From the NCBI GenBank assembly GCA_945861255.1, contig CAMAUG010000082.1:1-12610 (forward strand): a stretch of DNA of 12,610 nt, in the 5' to 3' direction. The position numbers and the translations under genes are program-made. Under the pieces are notes generated by a model. It did not search any database and was not told where the DNA came from. It saw only the letters and a program-made list of their open reading frames with translations. Source of the DNA: Candidatus Sulfopaludibacter sp. SbA3 (GTDB lineage: Bacteria > Acidobacteriota > Terriglobia > Bryobacterales > Bryobacteraceae). Positions within the stretch are counted from its first letter, which is position 1; every line of letters starts with the position of its first letter. Positions 1 to 7,049 of this stretch are shown piece after piece.

Positions 1-807
1 CGCCGAAACCACCACGACGTCGCCTGAGATTTCCTCCAGCGTTCCGTCGCCGTTCTTTACTGCCACTTTCGTTACTTCATGGCCGCTGGCGCTGGTGATC
101 AGGCGCTCCACATAGGCGTTCGTTCTCAACGTGACGTTGGAATAGGTAAGGGCTGGATCAACGCCCAGCACCTGCGCGTCGGCTTTGGCATACAGCAGGC
201 ACGGATAGCCATCGCAGGTGGCGCAGCGGATGCATTGGCTGCGCGGATTGCCCTCGTCGAGCATCACTCCTAAAGGTGTGTGGAAAGGTTTCAGCCCGCT
301 CTGTTCGAAATCTTCGCTCAACTGCTGCAAACGCGGCTCATGGCTCACGGCCTTGTGCGGATAGGGGCAACCGGCACGGGGTTCGGTGGGGTCCTCGCCA
401 CGGTTTCCGTGCACTTGATAGAGGTGTTCCGCCTGCGTGTAGTATGGCTCGAGCTGATCATAAGAGATCGGCCAGGCGGGGGAGACGCCGCCGTGGTGGT
501 GGAGTTCTCCGAAGTCTTCGGCGCGCAGCCGGAACAGGGCCGCCCCGTAGAATTTGGTGTTGCCGCCAACGCAGTAATTTGTGTGCGGGTGCAGCTCTTT
601 GCCGTCGCCATCATGCCAGACTTCCTTGGTTTGGTAACGGCCCTTCAGGTTGACTTGCGTGGAGCTCCAGTTCTCCTTCTCGCGCGGAACGTAACCGCCG
701 CGCTCCAGCAGAAGAATCTTCTTGCCGGAAGGGGCCAGGCGCCGCGCCAGGGTTCCTCCGCCGGCTCCCGTGCCGATGATGATGACGTCATAGTGGTTAG
801 AGGGCAT
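1..807 (-). CDS. GMC-family flavin oxidoreductase, N-terminal part (runs off left edge)
   Basis: The visible 269 residues begin MPSNHYDVIIIGTGAGGG, the Rossmann GxGxxG-type FAD-binding loop of glucose-methanol-choline oxidoreductases. A conserved acidic/glycine stretch follows (LLLERGG, near residues 33-39). A CVGGNTKFYG block matches the second GMC FAD/substrate signature. Further along, a cysteine cluster CIRCATCDGYPC is typical of bacterial GMC dehydrogenases. The reading frame is still open at base 1 (ending DVVVVSA), so the substrate-binding and catalytic His/Asn C-terminal half lies outside the window. Known members oxidise alcohols or sugars using FAD; the substrate cannot be read here. 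The start is supported by GGAG six bases upstream (814-817). The start lies inside the 3' end of the aquaporin gene, with an 11-base overlap, so the two are probably co-transcribed and translationally coupled. Confidence 0.9.
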   Translation of the reverse strand, partial: MPSNHYDVIIIGTGAGGGTLARRLAPSGKKILLLERGGYVPREKENWSSTQVNLKGRYQTKEVWHDGDGKELHPHTNYCVGGNTKFYGAALFRLRAEDFGELHHHGGVSPAWPISYDQLEPYYTQAEHLYQVHGNRGEDPTEPRAGCPYPHKAVSHEPRLQQLSEDFEQSGLKPFHTPLGVMLDEGNPRSQCIRCATCDGYPCLLYAKADAQVLGVDPALTYSNVTLRTNAYVERLITSASGHEVTKVAVKNGDGTLEEISGDVVVVSA

Positions 808-1615
808 TGAGTTCTCCAAAAGTGCAGCGGAAAATGCATCGTTGATTGTTGTGATGATGGAATTTCGCGCAGTGCGCCGCGCGAGCGCCCTTTACCAGTT
901 CATACACGCGCGCCGCAATAAGCATGCCCATCAGAGGCGCCGTAAAATACACCCACAAGGCCTTCGAGTTCATCGCAAACAAGGCCGATGATAGACTTCG
1001 CGCCGGATTCATGCTCATGCCGGAGAGCGGCGCCTCAAACGTGATGTAGATGGCCAACAGGGCGCCCGCGAATAAAGGCGTCCAGCGAGCGAAGTGCCGG
1101 GAGTTGGAAACGATCAATACAGTCAACATCAGAATGGCCGAGATCAACAGCTCGGCCGCGAATGCGACACCCGCGCCGTCGGATCCTGGAACGGTTTCCA
1201 CATAATTAATGGCCGCATCGGCCAGCGGTGGGCCAATGAGGGTATCCGCCACCAGAACCCCAGTGGCTCCACCGGCGAACTGAAACAGGATGTAGAAGAT
1301 AGCGTCCCATCGGGCGATTTTCCCCAGCGCGAGAAACGCGATGGTGACCGCCGGATTCATGTGTGCGCCCGAGCGCTTGCCCCATGGCGAATAGATGAGC
1401 GCGATTGCCGTCAGCCCCATCGCCGCACCCATTAAAGCCCTGCGAATCAAAGGGTTCTCGATAGCTTGATAGACTGTGGAACCCGGATGTTCCAGAAGTA
1501 CGCCGAATGAGCATGCCGAGATCATGAACAGGCCGAGGGCGGCCGCCTCCATGAGGTATTCGGGGTAGTGCTCGCGAAACGCGGCGGCCGCGCTGGAGGG
1601 GGCAGTGTTCGACAT
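797..1615 (-). CDS. Aquaporin / glycerol facilitator (MIP family channel)
   Basis: A 272-aa polytopic membrane protein of the major intrinsic protein family. Both pore-forming NPA motifs are present: HMNPAVT at residues 85-91 and MNPARS at 202-207. Arg206 after the second NPA is the usual selectivity-filter arginine. About six hydrophobic segments can be seen (roughly 20-41, 58-75, 104-124, 150-170, 178-193, 219-237). The ATG at 1615 was chosen over upstream in-frame codons because AGGTGA precedes it and the protein then starts at the normal family N-terminus. The C-terminal ~25 residues are odd: after the last helix comes a His/Cys-rich tail (HHH at 253-255; Cys 249, 260, 264) encoded by lower-GC DNA that runs into the GMC gene start. 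Water versus small-solute specificity cannot be decided. Pairing with a GMC oxidoreductase could hint at polyol or sugar-alcohol uptake, but this is inference. Confidence 0.93.
   Translation of the reverse strand: MSNTAPSSAAAAFREHYPEYLMEAAALGLFMISACSFGVLLEHPGSTVYQAIENPLIRRALMGAAMGLTAIALIYSPWGKRSGAHMNPAVTIAFLALGKIARWDAIFYILFQFAGGATGVLVADTLIGPPLADAAINYVETVPGSDGAGVAFAAELLISAILMLTVLIVSNSRHFARWTPLFAGALLAIYITFEAPLSGMSMNPARSLSSALFAMNSKALWVYFTAPLMGMLIAARVYELVKGARAAHCAKFHHHNNQRCIFRCTFGELNAL
814..817 (-). promoter_or_regulatory. Ribosome binding site of the GMC oxidoreductase
   Basis: Read on the minus strand, GGAG lies six bases before the ATG at 807. It sits within the last codons of the upstream aquaporin frame. 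It fixes the GMC start and shows the gene can be initiated independently of coupling. Confidence 0.6.
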
Positions 1616-1651
1616 GGTCACCTGCGACACTAATCCGGCATGCAGGTCAAA

Positions 1652-1663
1652 TATTCCGGAATA
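1652..1663. promoter_or_regulatory. 12-bp perfect palindrome in divergent intergenic region (possible operator)
   Basis: TATTCCGGAATA is its own reverse complement. It lies in the 150-bp gap between the divergently transcribed aquaporin and DinB-like genes, an expected place for a shared regulator site. An additional 6-bp inverted repeat, ACCTGC at 1620-1625 and GCAGGT at 1642-1647, overlaps the aquaporin Shine-Dalgarno region. No clear -35/-10 pair could be assigned. Regulatory function is inferred only from position and symmetry. Confidence 0.3.
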
Positions 1664-1752
1664 AACGTCTCGGCGCGCGGATTCCCTGTCAGGAGCGGAC
1701 GCGCCGGCCGCGCAGATGGCCGACCCGAGCCGCTGCGCCCAAACGCCGCATC

Positions 1753-1759
1753 GGGAGGA
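1753..1759 (+). promoter_or_regulatory. Ribosome binding site deciding the DinB-like start
   Basis: GGGAGGA ends six bases before the ATG at 1766. The same frame is open back to 1640, but only this ATG has a good Shine-Dalgarno and the usual family N-terminus. Confidence 0.7.
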
Positions 1760-1765
1760 CCAAAA

Positions 1766-2314
1766 ATGCCAAACGCCACTGAGTCTCTGATCGCCATCAA
1801 CGTCGCGTGGCTGCGGCAAGCGTTGGAACTACTGGATACCATCAGTGATGACGTCTTCCGGACACCGCCGCCGAATATGGCTCCTCACCGCGTTTCCAGC
1901 CATCTCCGGCACATCCTTGAGTTTTACGAATGTTTCTTGTACGGCGCGGGCGTGGGCGTGGTGGATTACGATGCCCGGCGGCGAGATGAGGCCGTGGAGC
2001 GTTGCCGCCAGCATGCGGCGGCCCGCGCACGCCTTGTGTTGCGGGGGCTCGAATCGCTGCCATGGCCGGGGAGCCATCCGGTATGCGTGCGCATGGAGGA
2101 TGCTGCGGCGGGCGAGGGGAGCCCCCTGTTACATTCGAGCGTCGCGCGCGAACTTCAGGCGCTCAGTAGCCACACCATCCATCACTTCGCGTTGATCGCC
2201 GTGACGCTGCGCGGGCACGGGATCGACATGCATCCGGACTTTGGCACTTCACCCTCCACGTTGCGCTACAGGGCGTCCCAAGGCCTTGGCGAGCCCACAG
2301 CGGAGGCGGCGTGA
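1766..2314 (+). CDS. DinB-like metal-binding four-helix protein
   Basis: A 182-aa protein resembling the DinB/YfiT-like putative metalloenzyme superfamily, whose members are four-helix bundles with a three-histidine metal site. The likely ligand set is visible. A histidine pair sits in helix 2 (SSHLRHILEF, H46 and H49), and SSHTIHHFALI carries H136, H139 and H140. A conserved VDYDARRRD stretch falls at 66-74. Members of this superfamily include thiol transferases such as bacillithiol or mycothiol S-transferases, but the true substrate is unknown. It is soluble and cytoplasmic, with no signal peptide. Its stop codon TGA (2312-2314) is immediately followed by the ATG of the NRDE gene, so the two are co-translated. 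This pairing may reflect a common pathway, but no function can be assigned from the sequence. Confidence 0.85.
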   Translation: MPNATESLIAINVAWLRQALELLDTISDDVFRTPPPNMAPHRVSSHLRHILEFYECFLYGAGVGVVDYDARRRDEAVERCRQHAAARARLVLRGLESLPWPGSHPVCVRMEDAAAGEGSPLLHSSVARELQALSSHTIHHFALIAVTLRGHGIDMHPDFGTSPSTLRYRASQGLGEPTAEAA

Positions 2315-3118
2315 ATGTGCACGGTAAGCTGGATTCACGAGGCGGACGGCTACCACCTGCTGTGTAATCGCGACGAGAAGAACACGCGGAAACCAGCGTC
2401 GGCGCCGGAACTCCATGCGCGCGGCAGCGTACGCTTTGCCGCTCCGGTGGATGGAGATTTTGGCGGCTCCTGGATCGCCGTAAACGAATTCGGTTTGAGC
2501 TTATGCCTGTTGAACGGCAGGCCTCCCGGGGTCCGCATGGCAAGAGCCAGCCGCGGCCTGCTGGTGCATGAACTGATCGGCGAGTCTTCGGCTTCCGGTG
2601 TCTGCGATGCGCTGCAGCGCTGCGACGTCAGCATGTATGCCCCGTTCACGCTGGCCGTCCTCGAGCCGGATTCGCCGGTGGCAGTCGCGGAGTGGAACGG
2701 CGAATCGATCGCCATCACCCGCCGCGCGCAAGGATTGATGCCGCTGACGTCTTCATCTCTCGATCCCCAGGGCGTGGCCCGGCGGCGCAACGCCGAATTT
2801 GCGCGCATGGCGCGAGGTCAGGCAGTGGACGCAGCCCTGCTATGCCGCTTCCATGAAAGCCATGCTACGGGCCCCAGCGCTTACTCTACTTGCATGCACC
2901 GTTCAGACGCCGCGACGGTGAGCTTTAGCTGGATCAAGGTACGCCCATTTGAGATCGATTTCTTCTATTCTCCGGCCGCACCCTGCCAATGGCAGCCCGG
3001 AAGGACTCTGACCATGGCGCGCCGGTGCCCCACCGCCGACGGATACGCGGCGGCCGAGCGGAGTTCCGGCGCAGAAGATCGCGGCGTCGCGGCAGCCAGG
3101 TTTCGGCGGAGCGCTTGA
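2315..3118 (+). CDS. NRDE (TANGO2-like) family protein
   Basis: A 267-aa protein starting MCTVSW, with Cys2 positioned as in N-terminal-nucleophile-type folds and the name-giving NRDE motif at residues 18-21 (LLCNRDEK). Further family features are FGGSWIAVNEFGLSLCLLNGR (residues 49-69) and a conserved end, SFSWI...FFYSPAAPC (203-224). The eukaryotic relative TANGO2 is linked to Golgi organisation and lipid/heme or acyl-CoA metabolism; bacterial function is not established. The protein seems about 40 residues longer than its recognisable domain. The tail after residue 224 is Arg/Ala-rich and looks unconserved. The ATG abuts the preceding stop with no gap, and its own TGA shares one base (TGATG) with the VTT/ATP-grasp start at 3118. 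The gene is thus the middle of a tight three-gene operon. Confidence 0.88.
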   Translation: MCTVSWIHEADGYHLLCNRDEKNTRKPASAPELHARGSVRFAAPVDGDFGGSWIAVNEFGLSLCLLNGRPPGVRMARASRGLLVHELIGESSASGVCDALQRCDVSMYAPFTLAVLEPDSPVAVAEWNGESIAITRRAQGLMPLTSSSLDPQGVARRRNAEFARMARGQAVDAALLCRFHESHATGPSAYSTCMHRSDAATVSFSWIKVRPFEIDFFYSPAAPCQWQPGRTLTMARRCPTADGYAAAERSSGAEDRGVAAARFRRSA

Positions 3119-4677
3119 TGTCCCAGTTCTTCCTAATCGCGCTGGGAACTCTCGCGAGTGAAGACCTCGCGTGTATCGCGGCGGGGGTACTGATCGCCCA
3201 AGGGAGACTCGGCTTTATGGAAGGAACGTTGGCGTGCCTGGCCGGGATCTTCGTGGGCGACACGCTCGTGTTCCTGTGCGGCCGTTTGCTGGGCCGCGCG
3301 GGCCTGAACCGTTGGCCCCTGTCGCGAATGCTCTCGAAAGAGCGGGTGGATCGAGCTTCGGAGTGGCTGTCCCGGAGGGGACGGACAGTGGTACTGATCA
3401 GCCGGTTCACCCCAGGGCTCCGCCTGTCCACCTACTTCGCCGCCGGATTGCTGCGTACGCGCTTTTGGCCGTTCGCGGGCTATTTTCTGCTGGCCGCGGC
3501 GTTGTGGCCCCCTCTGCTGGTAGGCGGAACAGCGCTGCTGGGCGAAGGGGCGCGCGCGGATGGAAGCGGCGCCGTGGCCTTCGCGCCCTTTTCCGCCGCC
3601 GCGTTCGGGCTGTACAAACTATTTCCGCGCGCGGTTCGCTTTGTGAAGCGCAAACGCTGGGAGTTTTGGCCACCGTGGGCGGTTTATCTTCCTCTGGCGC
3701 CTTACTTTCTCTATCTGGCGATCAGGCACCGTTCGTTCACTGTATTTACGGCGGTCAATCCCGGCATTCCATCCAGCGGTTTGGTGGGTGAATCGAAGTC
3801 TCACATTCTGGCGCACCTCAGCACGGTTCCCGGTGCGGTGGCCGAGTTTGAAGTGATTCACGCGGGGCAGCGTGACTACCAGCCGCATGAGTATCCGCTT
3901 GTACTCAAGCCCGATCAGGGAGAGCGTGGCGCCGGCGTTGCAATCATCCGGACGCCCGCCGAGGCCGGCGCGTACTTGCAGCAGGCTACAGGCGATATCA
4001 TCGCGCAGCGCTACGTGCCGGGCGTCGAGTTCGGCATTTTTTGGGCCCGCTACCCGCACCAGCAGCGCGGCCGCGTTCTTTCTATTACCCGGAAGATGTT
4101 TCCCAAAGTCACGGGAGACGGGGTCCTTAGCGTCGGGGAGTTGGTGGCCCTCGACGCGCGCGCTTCTTCCATCGCCGATGTCTACCATGCATCGTGCAAA
4201 AGACCGATGGAAGACGTGCCTGCCGCGGGCGAAACCGTCCCGTTGGTGGAGATCGGCTCGCACTGCCGGGGGGCGATCTTTCTGGATGGCTGGCGGCTTC
4301 ACACGCCGGCGCTTGAAGAGGCCATCGGCCGCATCAGCAACGCGCACCCCGGCTTCTACTTCGGACGTTACGACGTGCGGGCGGATTCCGTCGAAGCTCT
4401 TCAGGCGGGCCAGTTCAAGGTGATCGAACTTAACGGCGTCTCCGGCGAACCCACTCACATCTACGATCCGGCAGTCAGTCTGGTGAGCGCCTATGCCGCC
4501 CTGGTGCACCACTGGCGGATGGCCTTTGAGATTGGGGCTATGAACCGCGACCGCGGTGCGCGCCCTATGACCGTGCGGGAGTTGTTGCGGTTGGTGTTGC
4601 ACTTCCGGCGAGGCGTCGGGCCCTCCGGACGGCGTAGCGCGCACCTTCAGGAACTGACCGCCGCGCGGCATCGGTAG
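3118..4677 (+). CDS. DedA/VTT membrane domain fused to a C-terminal ATP-grasp domain
   Basis: 519 residues. The N-terminal ~200 aa are a DedA (SNARE-associated/VTT) domain: E14 in a re-entrant segment, GDTLVFLCGR at 47-56, and SRFTPGLRLSTYFAAG at 95-110 (the R-F-x-P-G-x-R signature), followed by further hydrophobic segments to ~203. Residues ~215-470 form an ATP-grasp-like module. K264 precedes a glycine-rich loop (LKPDQGERGAGV), QRYVPGVEFGIFW (297-309) is a hinge-strand motif, and R417/D419 plus IELNG (E437, N439) match Mg-ATP ligands. DedA proteins move lipids such as polyprenyl phosphates or phosphatidylethanolamine across the inner membrane. ATP-grasp enzymes join a carboxylate to an amine or thiol through an acyl phosphate. 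A role in modifying or translocating a lipid-linked substrate is inferred. The ATG at 3118 was chosen because it overlaps the NRDE stop and gives a normal DedA N-terminus; upstream in-frame codons encode an Arg-rich non-coding-like stretch. Confidence 0.85.
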   Translation: MSQFFLIALGTLASEDLACIAAGVLIAQGRLGFMEGTLACLAGIFVGDTLVFLCGRLLGRAGLNRWPLSRMLSKERVDRASEWLSRRGRTVVLISRFTPGLRLSTYFAAGLLRTRFWPFAGYFLLAAALWPPLLVGGTALLGEGARADGSGAVAFAPFSAAAFGLYKLFPRAVRFVKRKRWEFWPPWAVYLPLAPYFLYLAIRHRSFTVFTAVNPGIPSSGLVGESKSHILAHLSTVPGAVAEFEVIHAGQRDYQPHEYPLVLKPDQGERGAGVAIIRTPAEAGAYLQQATGDIIAQRYVPGVEFGIFWARYPHQQRGRVLSITRKMFPKVTGDGVLSVGELVALDARASSIADVYHASCKRPMEDVPAAGETVPLVEIGSHCRGAIFLDGWRLHTPALEEAIGRISNAHPGFYFGRYDVRADSVEALQAGQFKVIELNGVSGEPTHIYDPAVSLVSAYAALVHHWRMAFEIGAMNRDRGARPMTVRELLRLVLHFRRGVGPSGRRSAHLQELTAARHR

Positions 4678-4808
4678 ACGGTGCGCGTGACGCATCGCAT
4701 CGGCACAAAACGCCCCGGAGCCGGGCTCACGATCACACCACCAAGGCTCACTGCGGCCGCTCGTGGAGGAACACGCAGCCCGCTCCCGTGGCGCTGGACT
4801 ACAGCTGG

Positions 4809-5258
4809 CTAGCCGCGCGTCCGTATGTCCACGCGCGCCAACGCCGGCGCGATGCCGAACATGCGCAGCGTGGCAGGAATCTCCCCGCGGTGCAGAAATA
4901 GCACGGCCGCGGAGCAAGCGAATACCACCAGCGCAAGGGCGAACAACTCGCCCTTGTCATTCACCGCCGGCAGGGCGATGCCGAGTTTGGTCAAGTGAAA
5001 GAATATGGCGCCCGTGATGGTTCCAAGCGAAAGAGCGGCGCCGATCACCACCGTGCTGGGCATAAGCAACAAGACGGAAGCGATCAGCTCCACGACGCCC
5101 GATCCAATCCGTCCCCATGGCTCCATGCCGACGGTCCGAAAGATATATACGGACTCGGCGGCTCCGGTGAACTTGAAGAACAACGTCTGCAGCAGGATCA
5201 CGGCGGCGATGCCACGCAGTGTCCAACTCGCGATCAAAAACGCTTTGCTATGCGGCAT
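4809..5258 (-). CDS. DoxX-like integral membrane protein
   Basis: A 149-aa protein with four hydrophobic helices (about 8-26, 52-67, 70-88, 104-122). It has the DoxX-type layout: helix 1 ends LFFKFTGAAES, and helix 2 is preceded by EPWGRIGSGVVELIA (46-60). DoxX/DoxD proteins are linked to membrane redox chemistry (thiosulfate:quinone oxidoreductase subunit, oxidative-stress complexes), but most family members lack a defined reaction. The ATG at 5258 lies inside the end of the acyltransferase gene (11-base overlap). AAGGA precedes it with normal spacing, so it is the last gene of the long minus-strand train. Downstream (4678-4808) is a convergent gap with only a weak hairpin. Confidence 0.8.
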   Translation of the reverse strand: MPHSKAFLIASWTLRGIAAVILLQTLFFKFTGAAESVYIFRTVGMEPWGRIGSGVVELIASVLLLMPSTVVIGAALSLGTITGAIFFHLTKLGIALPAVNDKGELFALALVVFACSAAVLFLHRGEIPATLRMFGIAPALARVDIRTRG

Positions 5259-7029
5259 ATTTTCCTTTCGAGGCTACTTCCTGAAATTCGTTGAAGCGGG
5301 CGGCCTCGGCCTTGCCCAAGTAACGCTCGAGGAGCTTCGCATCGGTCTTGGTCAGATCGACGAGAATCAAACCGTCGAGCGCGTTGTTAAACTGCGGGTC
5401 CACGTTGAAGCCCAGCAATTTGCCGCCCAGGCGCAGGTATTGGCGCAGCAGGACGGGAACACCGGCGCGCTCCGGCTCCAGGTCCGATACCAGCGCGGAA
5501 AGATCTTCGACGTCGAAATCCTGCTCCGGCGCGAGCGGGATTTCCGAGCGGCGGTGGAAGGGATTGCGCGCCCACGCGGACGCGGCCCATCCCATCAGCG
5601 ACGCGCGGCGTTCTAGAAAACTCACCATAATCTCGCGCGATAACGGCTGATACCGGTTGCTGATGCTCACCGGACCGAACAGCACTTTGTAGCGCGGGTT
5701 CCTAGCGACGTATTGGCCGATACCCTTCCACAGCAGCAGCAGCGGCGAAAAACTGCGTTGGTATTCCACGCGCACGAAAGAACGGCCCAGCTCCAACGCG
5801 GGCCCCAGGCGCTTAAGGAACTCGTTGGAGTAGCCGAACAGAGTGGCGGTATAGAGATGGTCCGTTCCCCACACCGTGCTCGAAAGCCGGTAGGCGCCCA
5901 CGAGTTCGGACTTGGCATGATTCCAAACGAAAAGATGCAGGTAGTGTTCATCGAAGCGGTCCAAATCGATGGGTTTGCCTGTCCCTTCGCCCGCGGCGCG
6001 GAATGTAATCTCGCGCAGTCTGCCGATTTCCTGCAGCACCTGCGGAATTTCTCCGGCTTGGCCCAGATACACCGCTTGTTCCCCGGAGGCCGCCAGGGGC
6101 GTCAGGTTCGCCACTTCCGCTTCCATGTTTTTGGGATCTGCCGCGGCGGCAATGGGCACTGCTTCGGCGCTTTCACGGCGGGCGAGCGCCTTTTTGGTAT
6201 CCGCTTTGAAGGCCCGGCGCTGCCCGAGCAGGTAGGTGCGCCAGCGCAAGTACTCGATGCGAGCTTCGTTGGTGGGGATGGAGAGAAGTTTCTCCGCGTC
6301 GATCGCGCCGCCGATGTGAAGACGCACGACGGAGTGCCGCTTGTTCAAAAGTTCGCGCGCCAGCAGAGCCGTCCTCAAACGGGGGTGCAGGAGTCCAGCG
6401 GCATGAAAAGCGAAACTGTTGGAGCCTTCAATATAGACCGGAACCGTGGCGGCGTATGTTCCCGAACGTGCGGCGAACGCGATCAGACGGGCGATGGATG
6501 CACTCCAGGCCGGATCGGTCACCGTTCCGTTGCGAAGTTGAAAGTGCGATACTTCGCCGGCCGGAAAGACCACCAGTAAGCCGCCCGCGAGCAAGTGCTC
6601 CAGAGCTTTTCGCAAGCCTTGTTGGTTTGAAAGGGCAGCGCCACGGCCGCCCATGGGATCAACGGCGATCACCACATCACGCAGCTCCGGAATGTGGGCC
6701 AGGATTCCGTTGGCCAGAAATCGCACGTCCGGGCGCACTCTGTTGAGCAGCGCCCCTAGTACCGCGGCTTCCAGCATGCCGAACGGATGATTGGCGACGA
6801 CGACCGTAGGTCCCTTCTTTGGAATCTGCGCGAGATCGCGGTCTGTCACCTTGGAGGTGACATGGAGGTGTTCCACGAGCCGCTCCAGGATGGGGCGCGA
6901 GGCGTCTTGCGTGCGCAGCTCAGCATAGAGGTCAAACAACTTGCCGAGGCCCGTCACGGATTCGAGCGCACGGAGCGGCAGTGGAAAATCGGGAATGTGC
7001 GACCTGAATTCACTGGCGGTCATGGCCAT
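5248..7029 (-). CDS. olsF: Bifunctional ornithine-lipid-type acyltransferase (OlsF-like: PlsC domain + OlsB/GNAT-type domain)
   Basis: 593 residues in two acyltransferase halves. The N-terminal half (~60-260) is PlsC-like. VVVANHPFGMLEAAVL holds H81 of the catalytic block, in the HPFGxxE spacing seen in this branch rather than the classic HX4D. FPAGEVS at 155-161 corresponds to the glycerophosphate-site block, and VPVYIEG follows. A variable Ala/Arg-rich linker (~275-315) leads to a C-terminal half (~317-590) like OlsB/hemolysin-type N-acyltransferases: LREITFRAAGEGTG (338-351), ELGRSFVR (413-420), and LRQYLRLGGKLLGF...DPQFNNALDGL (528-554). In characterised OlsF proteins the two domains N-acylate ornithine and then O-acylate the lyso-lipid, giving ornithine lipid from acyl-ACP. 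The amino-acid headgroup here could differ. Either ATG at 7029 or 7023 could be the start; 7029 is preceded by a G-rich stretch. Gap to the upstream gene is 20 bases. Confidence 0.8.
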   Translation of the reverse strand: MAMTASEFRSHIPDFPLPLRALESVTGLGKLFDLYAELRTQDASRPILERLVEHLHVTSKVTDRDLAQIPKKGPTVVVANHPFGMLEAAVLGALLNRVRPDVRFLANGILAHIPELRDVVIAVDPMGGRGAALSNQQGLRKALEHLLAGGLLVVFPAGEVSHFQLRNGTVTDPAWSASIARLIAFAARSGTYAATVPVYIEGSNSFAFHAAGLLHPRLRTALLARELLNKRHSVVRLHIGGAIDAEKLLSIPTNEARIEYLRWRTYLLGQRRAFKADTKKALARRESAEAVPIAAAADPKNMEAEVANLTPLAASGEQAVYLGQAGEIPQVLQEIGRLREITFRAAGEGTGKPIDLDRFDEHYLHLFVWNHAKSELVGAYRLSSTVWGTDHLYTATLFGYSNEFLKRLGPALELGRSFVRVEYQRSFSPLLLLWKGIGQYVARNPRYKVLFGPVSISNRYQPLSREIMVSFLERRASLMGWAASAWARNPFHRRSEIPLAPEQDFDVEDLSALVSDLEPERAGVPVLLRQYLRLGGKLLGFNVDPQFNNALDGLILVDLTKTDAKLLERYLGKAEAARFNEFQEVASKGKYAA

Positions 7030-7049
7030 GAATCCGCCCCGGACGCTGC

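Noticed and set aside
276..810. Overlapping plus-strand open frames opposite the GMC gene
   Set aside because: Arg/Ala-rich composition with no recognisable motif. The minus strand encodes a continuous GMC domain there.
4712..4725. GC-rich inverted repeat in the convergent gap (4678-4808)
   Set aside because: The stem is only 4-5 bp with an awkward loop and no T-tract. It is not convincing as a bidirectional terminator, and nothing else was recognised in the gap.
3619..4917. 432-codon open frame antisense to the VTT/ATP-grasp gene
   Set aside because: It is a GC-rich shadow frame. The protein is Arg/His/Pro-rich with no domain, while the opposite strand encodes clear DedA and ATP-grasp motifs.
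5713..6579. 288-codon plus-strand open frame inside the OlsF-like gene
   Set aside because: No domain, and it lies entirely antisense to well-supported acyltransferase coding sequence.
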